In this document: piece by piece, positions 17,606 to 26,238 of the stretch | Layout of the letters: each line of letters opens with the position of its first letter | Numbering within the stretch: the first letter of the stretch is position 1 | Source: Ornithinibacillus sp. 4-3 | GTDB taxonomy: Bacteria > Bacillota > Bacilli > Bacillales > Amphibacillaceae | DNA: 64,000 nt | Reading direction: 5' to 3' | Assembly (NCBI RefSeq): GCF_040958695.1 | Contig: NZ_CP162599.1 | Coordinates: 3,320,001 to 3,384,000, forward strand | Made by a program: the position numbers and the translations under genes | The notes under the pieces: generated by a model | What the model was told of the DNA's origin: nothing | The model's input: only the letters and a program-made list of their open reading frames with translations | Databases searched by the model: none

Positions 17606-19198
17606 TTATCTATCTATACTAATATTCCATGTGATGAATCCGTCTAGGAATTGGAAGTTTTTCACATTACTTCCTGTTGCCACTAGACGATTATAATCAC
17701 CTAATTTAATAAATGGAATATTATCAGCATTCCATTGCTGGATTGCTGCATAAGCATCTTTTGTATCTGCTAATGAAGGTTGATGACGGAAATCATCCAC
17801 TAGCTGATCAAACTCTTCACTATCTAACCAACCTGATTGAGGTCCTTTTGTTAGGAATAAATAAGATGTTGGCTCTGGTTGAGGCCCAAGACCCATGATA
17901 TTAATGTCATAGTTATTTTCATCTTCTCTTTTCTCAAGAAGTGTTGGCCAATCATATACTTCAAGATTTACTTTAAGTCCAATTTGTTCTAAACGCTCTT
18001 GGACTACAACAGAAGCATTGTACTGCTCTTCATAATCACGTGTTGTAATGATTGTGATCTCTTCTCCCTCATACCCAGCATCTGCTAAAATTTGCTTCGC
18101 CTTTTCCGGATCATTTAGGTTATAACGATCTTTACGTACATCACTATAGAACAAACCTTCTAAATGCGGCATTACTAAGTTGTGGTTTAGTGTATAATAT
18201 TCTTCATTTGAAAATCCAGATTGAAGAACTTCTTCCATACTTAATGCTGTTTCTACTGCTTCACGAGCCTTCACATCTGTAAAAAGACCCGCTTTCTTGT
18301 TCATTAATAATACTAATGTTCCACCCGGAACAACATGTGTTTCCACATTATCAGCCTGATCTAATTGTGGTGCACTATCATAAGGAACACTATGAATCAT
18401 GTCATACTCCCCAGACATAATTCCTGCAATACGTGTAGAAGAATCTGATACGAAATGGAAGTATACATCATCTACCAATGCTTCCTTCTTCCCTGCTAAT
18501 CCATCTGCTTCTTCTGTACGTGATTGATAATCATCAAATTTTGTTAAATGAAGATAAGAATCTGCCTTCCACTCATTAAATTGGAAAGGTCCTGTACCAA
18601 TATATTCTGTAACACCAGTTTCTGTAGCACTATCGATAACTTCCTTAGGCATAATTGCTGGATAAGAACCTACTGTACCAGTTAATGCACTTAACGTTGT
18701 TGATAGTGGTTGTGGTAAAGTGATAATTACTGTATAATCTCCATCTGCTTCAAATACCGCATCTCCAAATTGCTCTATACCACGAGATGATTTTTCTGCC
18801 CATCTTTCCATTGAGGCAATAACATCTTCTGCTAACATTTCTTCTCCGTTATGAAATTTAACTCCTTCACGAAGTTTAAATGTAATTACTTTCCCATCAT
18901 CACTTAGATCATATGAATCCGCTAGCATTGGTTGGAACTCATAGTTGGAATCTACTGCAATAAGCGTCTCATAAACACCTTTCATCATATCCGATGTAGC
19001 AACTGCTGTTGTCATATGCGGATCTAATGTTGGTGGTTGAGCAGCATAAGCAATATTCATTTCTCCACCTGCTTGTACTTCCGTTGCTTGGTCATCGTTG
19101 GTATTACCATCCTTATCGGAGTTTTTATCACTACATCCTACTAAAACAATTAAAAACATCAATAGTAATAATGCATTTTTTGCCATACGTTTACTCAT
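17606..19198 (-). CDS. Orphan family-5 substrate-binding lipoprotein
   Basis: ABC solute receptor, 530 residues, ATG at 19198 with AGGAGG 8 bases upstream. Lipobox LVGC (Cys22) follows a basic start. Blocks are PPTLDPHMTTAVATSD, FKLREGVKFHNGEEM, EYIGTGPFQFNEW, a MPHLEG segment and YDWPTLLEK; the tail is TWNISIDR. It pairs closely with the receptor at 22003, sharing NHNLVMPHLEG and GPQPEPTSYLF. The two share the TTAVATSD variant of the N-terminal block, which separates them from the TATxRD members. Its neighbour upstream is a serine peptidase of family S9 in the same orientation, 508 bases away. No permease or ATPase is linked. Ligand unknown. Confidence 0.92.
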   Translation of the reverse strand: MSKRMAKNALLLLMFLIVLVGCSDKNSDKDGNTNDDQATEVQAGGEMNIAYAAQPPTLDPHMTTAVATSDMMKGVYETLIAVDSNYEFQPMLADSYDLSDDGKVITFKLREGVKFHNGEEMLAEDVIASMERWAEKSSRGIEQFGDAVFEADGDYTVIITLPQPLSTTLSALTGTVGSYPAIMPKEVIDSATETGVTEYIGTGPFQFNEWKADSYLHLTKFDDYQSRTEEADGLAGKKEALVDDVYFHFVSDSSTRIAGIMSGEYDMIHSVPYDSAPQLDQADNVETHVVPGGTLVLLMNKKAGLFTDVKAREAVETALSMEEVLQSGFSNEEYYTLNHNLVMPHLEGLFYSDVRKDRYNLNDPEKAKQILADAGYEGEEITIITTRDYEEQYNASVVVQERLEQIGLKVNLEVYDWPTLLEKREDENNYDINIMGLGPQPEPTSYLFLTKGPQSGWLDSEEFDQLVDDFRHQPSLADTKDAYAAIQQWNADNIPFIKLGDYNRLVATGSNVKNFQFLDGFITWNISIDR

Positions 19199-19327
19199 GT
19201 TGAATTCCTCCTGTAAATTGTTTAGTTTAAACTCCTTCTACATGAAATACTTTTCAAAGCAAGTGTGGGCATCACCCCTTAACAAAAATAAGAAGCTTGG
19301 ATCCATATTGCTAAACAAATTGAACGA

Positions 19328-19640
19328 AAAGCGCAAAGCGCCCTTACAGGCTAAGAACGCGACGTCCTGTCGCAACGCCTGCACTAGCATATCCTGTGCG
19401 TCGTAAAAACGTAGAGATTGAAGTGGCACAACCGAGATAAAGGAAACATGCCCATTTAGGGGTATCCGACGTTAGGCTTTAGCCTGGTTTTAGTCGGGCT
19501 TCCTTATAAAACAGAACCGATGTTGACTTATTGTAGGGCGTGACGCGAAATCTCTTAGTTTTTGGCGCTCGGAGCTAGACATGACTAGTTTTGGACAAGA
19601 ATTAATTTGTGCAACTTTTATATACTTTCTTACTCCCTGA
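19328..19640. repeat. Composite dispersed repeat in a 508-base gene-free stretch
   Basis: The stretch 19199-19706 has no credible gene; open frames in it are short and lack ribosome sites. Its left part (19340-19410) carries a core, GACGTCCTGTCGCAACGC then CTAGCATATCCTGTGCGTCG, shared with the MITE-like elements at 45913 and 60045. Its right part (19534-19639) is copy 2 of the repeat found at 15766-15870. The two families are therefore joined here in one block that is richer in G and C than its surroundings. Confidence 0.7.
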
Positions 19641-19648
19641 GAAAAGTT

Positions 19649-19678
19649 TGGGACAAAATATCATATAAATTTGTCCCA
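19649..19678 (-). terminator. Terminator of the S9 peptidase gene
   Basis: TGGGACAAA and TTTGTCCCA form a 9-bp stem. Read leftward it is followed by AACTTTTC. It lies 28 bases beyond the stop at 19707. Confidence 0.65.
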
Positions 19679-19706
19679 GACTCCATTACATATAAGCTTT
19701 TAACAT

Positions 19707-21740
19707 TTATTTTGTCGGTAAATAAGCTTGAAGCCAATCAACCATTGCTGATAAACGTGCTAATTTCTTATCTGGTATACCATTCTGTAAGACCACATGA
19801 CTGCTTTCAGGAATACGAACAAAGCGTGCGTCTTTATTTTGACGTTTAATAAATGAATAGAATTGTTCCCCTTGCTCCATTGGAACTCGTAAATCATCTT
19901 CTGAATGAACGATTAAAATAGGTGTATTTACTTTATCTACATATTTCAATGGAGAAGCATCCCATAATTCATCCATGCTTGTCTTACCTGCAAATTCAAC
20001 TTCAACAAATCCTGGTGCAATATCGCTTGTCCCATTCATCGATACCCAGTTACAAATTCCACCTTCTGAAATAGCTACTTGGAAACGGTCTGTATGAGTA
20101 ACAATCCAGTTCGTCATATAACCACCATAGCTTAATCCAGTCACCGCTACACGTGTTTCATCTAAGAAATCATACTTCGCTATCGCTGCATCTACTCCAT
20201 TAATGATATCTTCCATATCTGTTGTTCCATAATTTCCAATAACTGCTTTTGTAAACTCTGCACCATAGCCTGAGCTTCCACGAGGATTCACATAAATTAC
20301 AGCATATCCAGCCGCACTATATAGCTGCATTTGATGGAAGTAAGTAAAGCCATGTGTAGAATGTGGTCCACCATGAATATCAAGAACTACTGGATATTTC
20401 TTACCTTCTTCAAAGTTTGCCGGTTTAATCATAAATCCATGAATCTTCCAGCCTGTTGCAGACTCATACGTATATGTTTCAGGCTCTACTACTTCTATTT
20501 CTGACATAAACTCCGCATTACGATCATCAACATATGTTTCTCCTGTTGGGAAGTAATCTAGATTTTCTACTAAATCTTCTGTAAAGGCACGTTGCTTACG
20601 TACAATCCCTTGCGCTTTATCAATCTGTACATAGCTAATTCTACCGATTGTGCTTGGTGCAAGATAACTAAATACAATCTTGTCTTTTCCATCATAATCA
20701 AAGCTACCAACCACTCGTCCGCCACCAATCACTGTGATTGCTTCCTCTGTTTTATCAACAGTATAACGAACAATTTCATTTGTGCCTTGATGACCAGATA
20801 AAACGTAAATATGCTTACTTTCAGCACACCACGCTGGCTTCCATCCTGCTTTATGGTGGCGAGAATCTGTATAAAGCATGTCAGCCAATGTTCCTGGATG
20901 TCCATCAGCTAAATTAACTGCTTCCCCACCCTCAGCTGGAATTACGTATAATTCTTGATGTTCTTTTCCTACAATAAAAGCAATTGTTTTTCCATCTGGG
21001 GAATAAGATGGGCTAGCTGTTTTCGCTGCATCAAAAATTCTCTCCGCTTTACCACCAGTAGTAGCTACTTTATACAGGCTACCATTAAATAATGGATTAT
21101 CATCTTCAAAATCAATTGTTGTAAACACAATAGATTTTTCATCAGGTGAAACGGTGTATTCTTCAATATTTACTGAGCCATCTGTTACTACTTTATAATC
21201 TGCTGACTCTACGTCAACTGTAATAATTTGCTTTTTCGTACCATTATTAAAACCAACACCATCAAATTTGTAATAAAGCGTATCGTATGTACGATGGCTT
21301 GGATTTTTCGTTAATTCGTCTGCAGATGTTGCGTCATTCCATAATCTTACTTCCTCTTGAATCGGTAGTAATGCATATAAAGTTTTTCCACCTGCACCAT
21401 ATGTTAATGAGCTTGGGTTAAAATGAAAATGGGTTAATTGACGGGATGTACCATCTTCACAAGAATATACCCACACTTGAGTACCTTCCTTTTGATTAGA
21501 TATAAAAGCTATTTCTTTTCCATCAGGAGACCAAACTGGATTTACATTCCATGTGCCTTCAGCTGCAATAACTTGTTTGTTGTCTCCATTAACATCTGCT
21601 AACCATAATTCTGCTTTATTATCGTTTTCTTTTTCGCGCGGATAAGTAACTTCATATACTACTTTCTCACCATTCGGGGAAAGCTTCGGATTGTCGGGCC
21701 ATTGAAAACGAAATAGGTCTTTCTGTGTTACAGTTCTCAT
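19707..21740 (-). CDS. S9 family serine peptidase (acylaminoacyl/prolyl oligopeptidase type)
   Basis: Cytoplasmic oligopeptidase of 677 residues, without a signal peptide. The first 400 or so residues form a beta-propeller of PD40-like repeats (NPVWSPDGKEIAFISN, ASPSYSPDGKTIAFIVG). The C-terminal alpha/beta-hydrolase domain has the oxyanion segment HGGPHSTHG, then NPRGSSGYG. The catalytic Ser is in GLSYGGYMTNW, the Asp in HSEDDLRVP and the His in ESSHVV. Start ATG at 21740 follows AGGAGA by 8 bases. Such enzymes cut short peptides with blocked or proline-containing ends, which fits the receptor genes on both sides. A near-consensus cre box lies about 85 bases upstream. Confidence 0.92.
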   Translation of the reverse strand: MRTVTQKDLFRFQWPDNPKLSPNGEKVVYEVTYPREKENDNKAELWLADVNGDNKQVIAAEGTWNVNPVWSPDGKEIAFISNQKEGTQVWVYSCEDGTSRQLTHFHFNPSSLTYGAGGKTLYALLPIQEEVRLWNDATSADELTKNPSHRTYDTLYYKFDGVGFNNGTKKQIITVDVESADYKVVTDGSVNIEEYTVSPDEKSIVFTTIDFEDDNPLFNGSLYKVATTGGKAERIFDAAKTASPSYSPDGKTIAFIVGKEHQELYVIPAEGGEAVNLADGHPGTLADMLYTDSRHHKAGWKPAWCAESKHIYVLSGHQGTNEIVRYTVDKTEEAITVIGGGRVVGSFDYDGKDKIVFSYLAPSTIGRISYVQIDKAQGIVRKQRAFTEDLVENLDYFPTGETYVDDRNAEFMSEIEVVEPETYTYESATGWKIHGFMIKPANFEEGKKYPVVLDIHGGPHSTHGFTYFHQMQLYSAAGYAVIYVNPRGSSGYGAEFTKAVIGNYGTTDMEDIINGVDAAIAKYDFLDETRVAVTGLSYGGYMTNWIVTHTDRFQVAISEGGICNWVSMNGTSDIAPGFVEVEFAGKTSMDELWDASPLKYVDKVNTPILIVHSEDDLRVPMEQGEQFYSFIKRQNKDARFVRIPESSHVVLQNGIPDKKLARLSAMVDWLQAYLPTK

Positions 21741-21823
21741 TATAAAATCTCCTTTTATTTATATTTATTTTTATAGAAAGGGAATTCTATTTTTTAAAAA
21801 CCCTTTCTTATTAAACTAGCAAA

Positions 21824-21838
21824 ATGAAAGCGCTAAAC
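21824..21838 (+). promoter_or_regulatory. Near-consensus cre box upstream of the S9 peptidase
   Basis: ATGAAAGCGCTAAAC matches the cre consensus except for the C expected at position 14. It lies about 85 bases upstream of the start at 21740. Confidence 0.4.
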
Positions 21839-21914
21839 TTTTTTGGTAAATCTAAAGAGAAGATTATTAAATGCTTCTCCTTAGATTGATTATAATAATA
21901 ATTTTTCCTACAAA

Positions 21915-21986
21915 AAGAAAGGTAAAAATGCCTCACCGATTTACTGCCCATACCAAGCGAATCACGACGAAATTTTTACCTTTCTT
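21915..21986 (-). terminator. Long hairpin terminator after the receptor at 22003
   Basis: AAGAAAGGTAAAAAT and its exact complement form a 15-bp stem around a 42-base loop. It lies 17 bases beyond the stop at 22003. Confidence 0.6.
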
Positions 21987-22002
21987 GCTTTATTATTGAT
22001 TA

Positions 22003-23598
22003 TTATTGTTCTTTAGATATGTTCCATGTAATGAAACCATCTAAGAAGTGAACGTTCTTAACTAATTTCTGCGATACATTCACTCGGTTGTAATCGGCTA
22101 CTTTGATAAATGCAATATCTTCTTCTAGCCATTTCATCATTTCGTCATAGATGTCTTTTGTATCTTCTAATGTTGGTTGATTTCTAAATTCTGCTACTAA
22201 GTCATGGAATTCATCGTCATCCATCCAACCAGAATGTGGACCTTTTCCTACAAATAAGTAAGACGTTGGTTCAGGCTGTGGACCGAATCCTACGATATTA
22301 ATATCGAATCCATTTTCATCCTCTTTTTTCTCTAAGAATGTAGGCCAGTCTACTACGTCTAAACGAACAGATAAGCCAATTTGTTCTAGACGCTCTTGAA
22401 CTACAATAGAAGCATTGTATACTTCTTCGTAATCACGTGTAGATAAGATAACTACTTCTTCTCCCTCTAGACCTGCTTCTTCAATGATTTGTTTCCCTTT
22501 TTCTACATCATTTTGGTTATGTGTTTCTTTACCAAATTCACTATAGAACTGCCCTTCTAAATGCGGCATCACAAGGTTATGATTAATCGTATAATATTTT
22601 TCATCTCCAAATGCCGCTTGCATCATTTCATCTAAACTTAGTGCAGCCCGTACAGCTTCTCTTGCTCTAATATCAGAAAAAACGCCTTTTTTCTGATTAA
22701 ATGTTAATACTTGTGTACTACCTGGAACAATATGAATATCAATATTATCAGCCGCTTCTAGTTGCGGTACGTTATCATAAGCAATGGCATGTGCCATATC
22801 GTACTCACCTGAAAGCATCCCTGCTAAACGGGTAGACGCATCTGTGACAAAGTAGAAATATACATCATCAACTAAAGCTTCTTTTTTACCAGCTAGTCCA
22901 CTTGCCTCTTCATCACGTGCTTGATAATCATCATTTCTTGTTAATTGAATATGTGCATCTTGTCTCCATTCAACAAATTTGAATGGTCCTGTACCAATAT
23001 GCTCATCTATTCCTGCATCTGGTGCATTTTCAATAATTTCTTTTGGCAAAATTACTGGTGCAGACCCTAAGTAGGAAGTCAATACACTCAATGCAGTGGA
23101 TAATGGATTTGGTAATACCATTTCAACTGTATATTCATCGACTTCTTCAAATGTTGCTTCTGCAAACTGAGCTCGTCCATTTGTTGACAGCTCTTGCCAA
23201 CGTTTCATTGATGCAACAACATCTTCTGCCTTCATTTCTTTCCCATTATGGAATGTAACACCTTGTCTTAAATTAAAAGTATATATCAGACCGTCTTCAC
23301 TAATATCATAAGATTCTGCTAACATAGGCTGAAAATTTTGATCTTCATCAACTGTTACTAATGTTTCATATACACCACGCATAATGTCACTCGTTGCAAC
23401 TGCTGTAGTCATATGTGGATCAATCGTTGCAGGCTGAGCGGAATATGCAATCTTTAATTCGCCACCTACTTGAACCTCTGAATCTGTATTCGAACCTTCT
23501 GCATCATTCTCTGTATCTTCATCTGTATCATTTGAACTACAGCCAACTACTACTATAAGTAATACAAATAATAACAACAGCTTTTTTCCCCACTGCAT
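22003..23598 (-). CDS. Orphan family-5 substrate-binding lipoprotein
   Basis: Receptor of 531 residues. Start ATG at 23598 follows AGGGGGA. Lipobox VVGC with Cys20, then a Thr/Glu/Asn/Asp linker. Conserved blocks are PATIDPHMTTAVATSD, FNLRQGVTFHNGKEM, EHIGTGPFKFVEW, MPHLEGQFY and VDWPTFLEK; the tail is TWNISKEQ. It is the close paralogue of the receptor at 17606, and the S9 peptidase gene lies between the two. The N-terminal block has PAT where most relatives have PPT. Upstream, at 23747-23761, an AATTTTCAAAAATCT box resembles the CodY motif with three mismatches. No transporter subunits are linked. The ligand is unknown. Confidence 0.92.
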   Translation of the reverse strand: MQWGKKLLLLFVLLIVVVGCSSNDTDEDTENDAEGSNTDSEVQVGGELKIAYSAQPATIDPHMTTAVATSDIMRGVYETLVTVDEDQNFQPMLAESYDISEDGLIYTFNLRQGVTFHNGKEMKAEDVVASMKRWQELSTNGRAQFAEATFEEVDEYTVEMVLPNPLSTALSVLTSYLGSAPVILPKEIIENAPDAGIDEHIGTGPFKFVEWRQDAHIQLTRNDDYQARDEEASGLAGKKEALVDDVYFYFVTDASTRLAGMLSGEYDMAHAIAYDNVPQLEAADNIDIHIVPGSTQVLTFNQKKGVFSDIRAREAVRAALSLDEMMQAAFGDEKYYTINHNLVMPHLEGQFYSEFGKETHNQNDVEKGKQIIEEAGLEGEEVVILSTRDYEEVYNASIVVQERLEQIGLSVRLDVVDWPTFLEKKEDENGFDINIVGFGPQPEPTSYLFVGKGPHSGWMDDDEFHDLVAEFRNQPTLEDTKDIYDEMMKWLEEDIAFIKVADYNRVNVSQKLVKNVHFLDGFITWNISKEQ

Positions 23599-23784
23599 GT
23601 CCTATCCCCCTAAGTTGTTTAAGTTTTCAGATATTGAAACGTTAAATATTTTCCTAAATTATCATAGCAGATTTTCTCTAAAAGTGATAGTAATAATTAA
23701 GAATTTATTCATTTATAATATAGTATAAAAAATTGGGAGTTAGGGAAATTTTCAAAAATCTTATGTATAGATTTTCACAATAAA

Positions 23785-23811
23785 ATCAGCGAGTTATGAT
23801 GACCCGCTGAT
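23785..23811 (-). terminator. Terminator of the proline dehydrogenase gene
   Basis: ATCAGCG and CGCTGAT form a 7-bp stem with a 13-base loop. Read leftward it is followed by TTTTATTG. Confidence 0.65.
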
Positions 23812-23838
23812 CGAATTATAATTCTATTTACTTATGTT

Positions 23839-24834
23839 TTACTTCCTGCGAAATATTTTCCATGCAAGTAATGATGCTGCCGCAGTCCCAATTACAATTG
23901 GTGTTTTCTTTACCTTGCCATCTGAATCTAACAAGGCATCTTTCACAATAAAATTTAAATTCTGCGGACGTTCTGCTAGTCTTCTCATGAAATAACCGTA
24001 CCAATCTTTTCCAAATGGGACATATGTACAGAATTGATAGCCCTCTTTCACCAGCTTTTCTTGCAAATCCGTCCGGAAGCCATATAACATTTGAAATTCA
24101 AAACTATCTTTTGAGATATTATGTTCCTCAACAAATTGCTTCACTTCATTAATAATATGATGGTCATGTGTAGCAATTGATGTAAAAGCATCTCCTAATA
24201 AGCGTTTCTTAATTAGCTTAATATAATTTTTATCGATTTCTTCCTTCGTTTGAAATGCTACGGAAGGTGCTTCCTTATATGCACCCTTTACTAAGCGAAG
24301 CCTTAAATCCTTTAATCTTACTAAATCATCTTCTGTACGGAATAAATAGGCTTGCATAACAGTTCCAATATTACTATATTCTTCATGTAATTTAATTAAA
24401 ATATCTATTGTTTGGTCATAGTGCGCATAATCTTCCATATCAATATTTACAAAAATATTGTACCCTTTTGCAGTATCCATAATTTCACGCATATTGGATA
24501 AGCAAAACTCATCATCCACATCTAAACCTACTTGTGTCAACTTAATGGAAACATGACAATCTAAATTTTCTTCATTAATTTTATGAAGTACATTTATACA
24601 GTGGTTCTTTGCCTCTAATGCTTCCTGTCGATCAAAGACAAACTCTCCTAAATGATCAACTGTACAGCTCATTCCCTGTGCATTTAATCTTTTTACACTT
24701 TCAGCCATCGTTGGAATATCAATGCCTGCTACCACACGTGCAGCGCCTAATTTCAATCCCCATTTTTTTGCTGCACTATTCATCAGCTTGTTTTTAGATA
24801 AATAAATGAAAAAATCCTTTGAAATATTTGCCAT
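23839..24834 (-). CDS. Proline dehydrogenase (monofunctional, PRODH)
   Basis: FAD-dependent enzyme oxidising L-proline to pyrroline-5-carboxylate, 331 residues, close to the usual Bacillus length. The start is the ATG at 24834 (MANISKDFF), 8 bases after AAGGAG. Beta/alpha-barrel features include CTVDHLGEFV, VSIKLTQVGLDVD, VNIDMEDYAHYDQT, LRLRLVKGAYKE near the middle, IATHDHHII, FEFQMLYGFR, YVPFGKDWYGYFMRRLAERP. The last segment is the flavin/substrate-binding signature of the family. The C-terminus ends in a short hydrophobic stretch and RRK, suggesting weak membrane contact. No P5C dehydrogenase gene is adjacent. Bacillus subtilis has two such genes (putB, fadM) and I cannot tell which this resembles more. 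It would use proline released by the peptidases nearby. Confidence 0.92.
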   Translation of the reverse strand: MANISKDFFIYLSKNKLMNSAAKKWGLKLGAARVVAGIDIPTMAESVKRLNAQGMSCTVDHLGEFVFDRQEALEAKNHCINVLHKINEENLDCHVSIKLTQVGLDVDDEFCLSNMREIMDTAKGYNIFVNIDMEDYAHYDQTIDILIKLHEEYSNIGTVMQAYLFRTEDDLVRLKDLRLRLVKGAYKEAPSVAFQTKEEIDKNYIKLIKKRLLGDAFTSIATHDHHIINEVKQFVEEHNISKDSFEFQMLYGFRTDLQEKLVKEGYQFCTYVPFGKDWYGYFMRRLAERPQNLNFIVKDALLDSDGKVKKTPIVIGTAAASLLAWKIFRRK

Positions 24835-24993
24835 GGTGGATACTCCTTCATTATAGTACATGTTCAATAGTCCAATAAAACATTCTCAAAACTGAATTAC
24901 TTTGTATGAAGCTTCTCGAACATCATCTGGTATAGACTCTATTTTTATTTACTATACCATTATATCTTAGTAAGTGGTAATTTTCAGTCAACT

Positions 24994-26097
24994 TTATCCG
25001 TTAATCACCTGTAAATGTTTCGGGTACTTTGTTAATACCTCTGGACCAGATTTTGTTACAAGAACATCATCTTCAATCCTTACTCCACCAAAGCCTGGTA
25101 TATAAATCCCTGGTTCAATCGTAAATGTCATACCAGCTTGAGCAAGTTCATTATTTTTGCCATGCATGGATGGATATTCATGCACCTCCAGCCCTAGCCC
25201 ATGTCCAACTCGATGGATATAGTATTCACCATAACCTTTTCCAGCAATCACATTTCTAGAAGCCTCGTCTATATCCCCTAATCTGGTTCCTACTGTAGTA
25301 GCGTTAATTGCCGCTTCATTTGAATCTAATACTGTATGATAGACTTCCTTCTGCTTTTCATCTACTGATCCAAAAACAAATGTGCGTGTAATATCTGAAT
25401 AATATCCATCCACTTCTACACCTAAATCAAATAAAACAAAATCCCCATCTTTCAGAGATACATCCCCCGCAGATCCATGAGGTAGGCTACTCTTTTCGCC
25501 AAATAATACTAGTGGAAAATTAGAAATCCCACGTATTCCCTCTTTACGTAATTGGTATGTAATATGAGCTGCTACTTCGACTTCGGTAACTCCTGCTTTT
25601 AATGCCTTTACACCAACCTCTATCGCATAATCTGCTAATCTAGCCGCTTCACGCATTTTTTCAATCTCTGCTTCATCCTTTATCAGACGCATTGCCGATA
25701 ACCTTTCTCCCATGGATATAACAGGTGCTTCTGGATATAAATTCTTCAATTGATTCACTCTAGCATAAGAAATTTCTTCTTCCTCAACCGCAAATTTCTT
25801 TATTGAATCAATTCCTTTCGCAGCAATAGATGCACTAATAAGTTCCCATGGATTCTGGTCATCTGCCACTCCAATTATTTCATGTTCCCAGCCCGTTCTT
25901 GTTACTTGCTCTGCTTCTAGTTGCGGACAAACCATGATTGGATCATCATTTGGAAACACAAGTAAGCCCAGTAATCTCTCCATCGGATTACAAGCAAACC
26001 CAGATAAATAATACACATTAGGAACAGCATGTACAAAAGCAAAATCAATCTCCTGATCTTTTAACCAATTTGCTAGTTTATTTATTCTATCGCTCAT
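24994..26097 (-). CDS. M24 family Xaa-Pro dipeptidase/aminopeptidase
   Basis: Cytoplasmic metallopeptidase with the pita-bread fold, 367 residues. Start ATG at 26097 (MSDRINKL), 7 bases after AGGAGG; the open frame upstream has no ribosome site. The N-terminal creatinase-like domain is followed by the catalytic domain with all five metal ligands: two Asp in FDLGVEVDGYYSDITRTF, His in HRVGHGLGLEVHE, Glu in TIEPGIY and Glu in GGVRIEDDV. It removes residues before proline, feeding the proline dehydrogenase next door. It is downstream of a second, metal-site-deficient M24 gene and the ABC transporter, 142 bases after that gene's stop, so it may have its own promoter. Confidence 0.92.
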   Translation of the reverse strand: MSDRINKLANWLKDQEIDFAFVHAVPNVYYLSGFACNPMERLLGLLVFPNDDPIMVCPQLEAEQVTRTGWEHEIIGVADDQNPWELISASIAAKGIDSIKKFAVEEEEISYARVNQLKNLYPEAPVISMGERLSAMRLIKDEAEIEKMREAARLADYAIEVGVKALKAGVTEVEVAAHITYQLRKEGIRGISNFPLVLFGEKSSLPHGSAGDVSLKDGDFVLFDLGVEVDGYYSDITRTFVFGSVDEKQKEVYHTVLDSNEAAINATTVGTRLGDIDEASRNVIAGKGYGEYYIHRVGHGLGLEVHEYPSMHGKNNELAQAGMTFTIEPGIYIPGFGGVRIEDDVLVTKSGPEVLTKYPKHLQVING

Positions 26098-26238
26098 TTT
26101 TAATCCTCCTGTTTTTGTAAACTTTATCATCAATCAAGAAAGGAAGAATTGTATCTAATATAATAAATTCAGATACAAAGTCTTCCTCTAATCTTTCATT
26201 AAAACGCTATACTAAAGTTCTTGAAAAATAAGTTAATA

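Noticed and set aside
19098..19429. Short frames on both strands in the repeat region
   Set aside because: They run through repeat DNA, have no ribosome site and are not kept between repeat copies.
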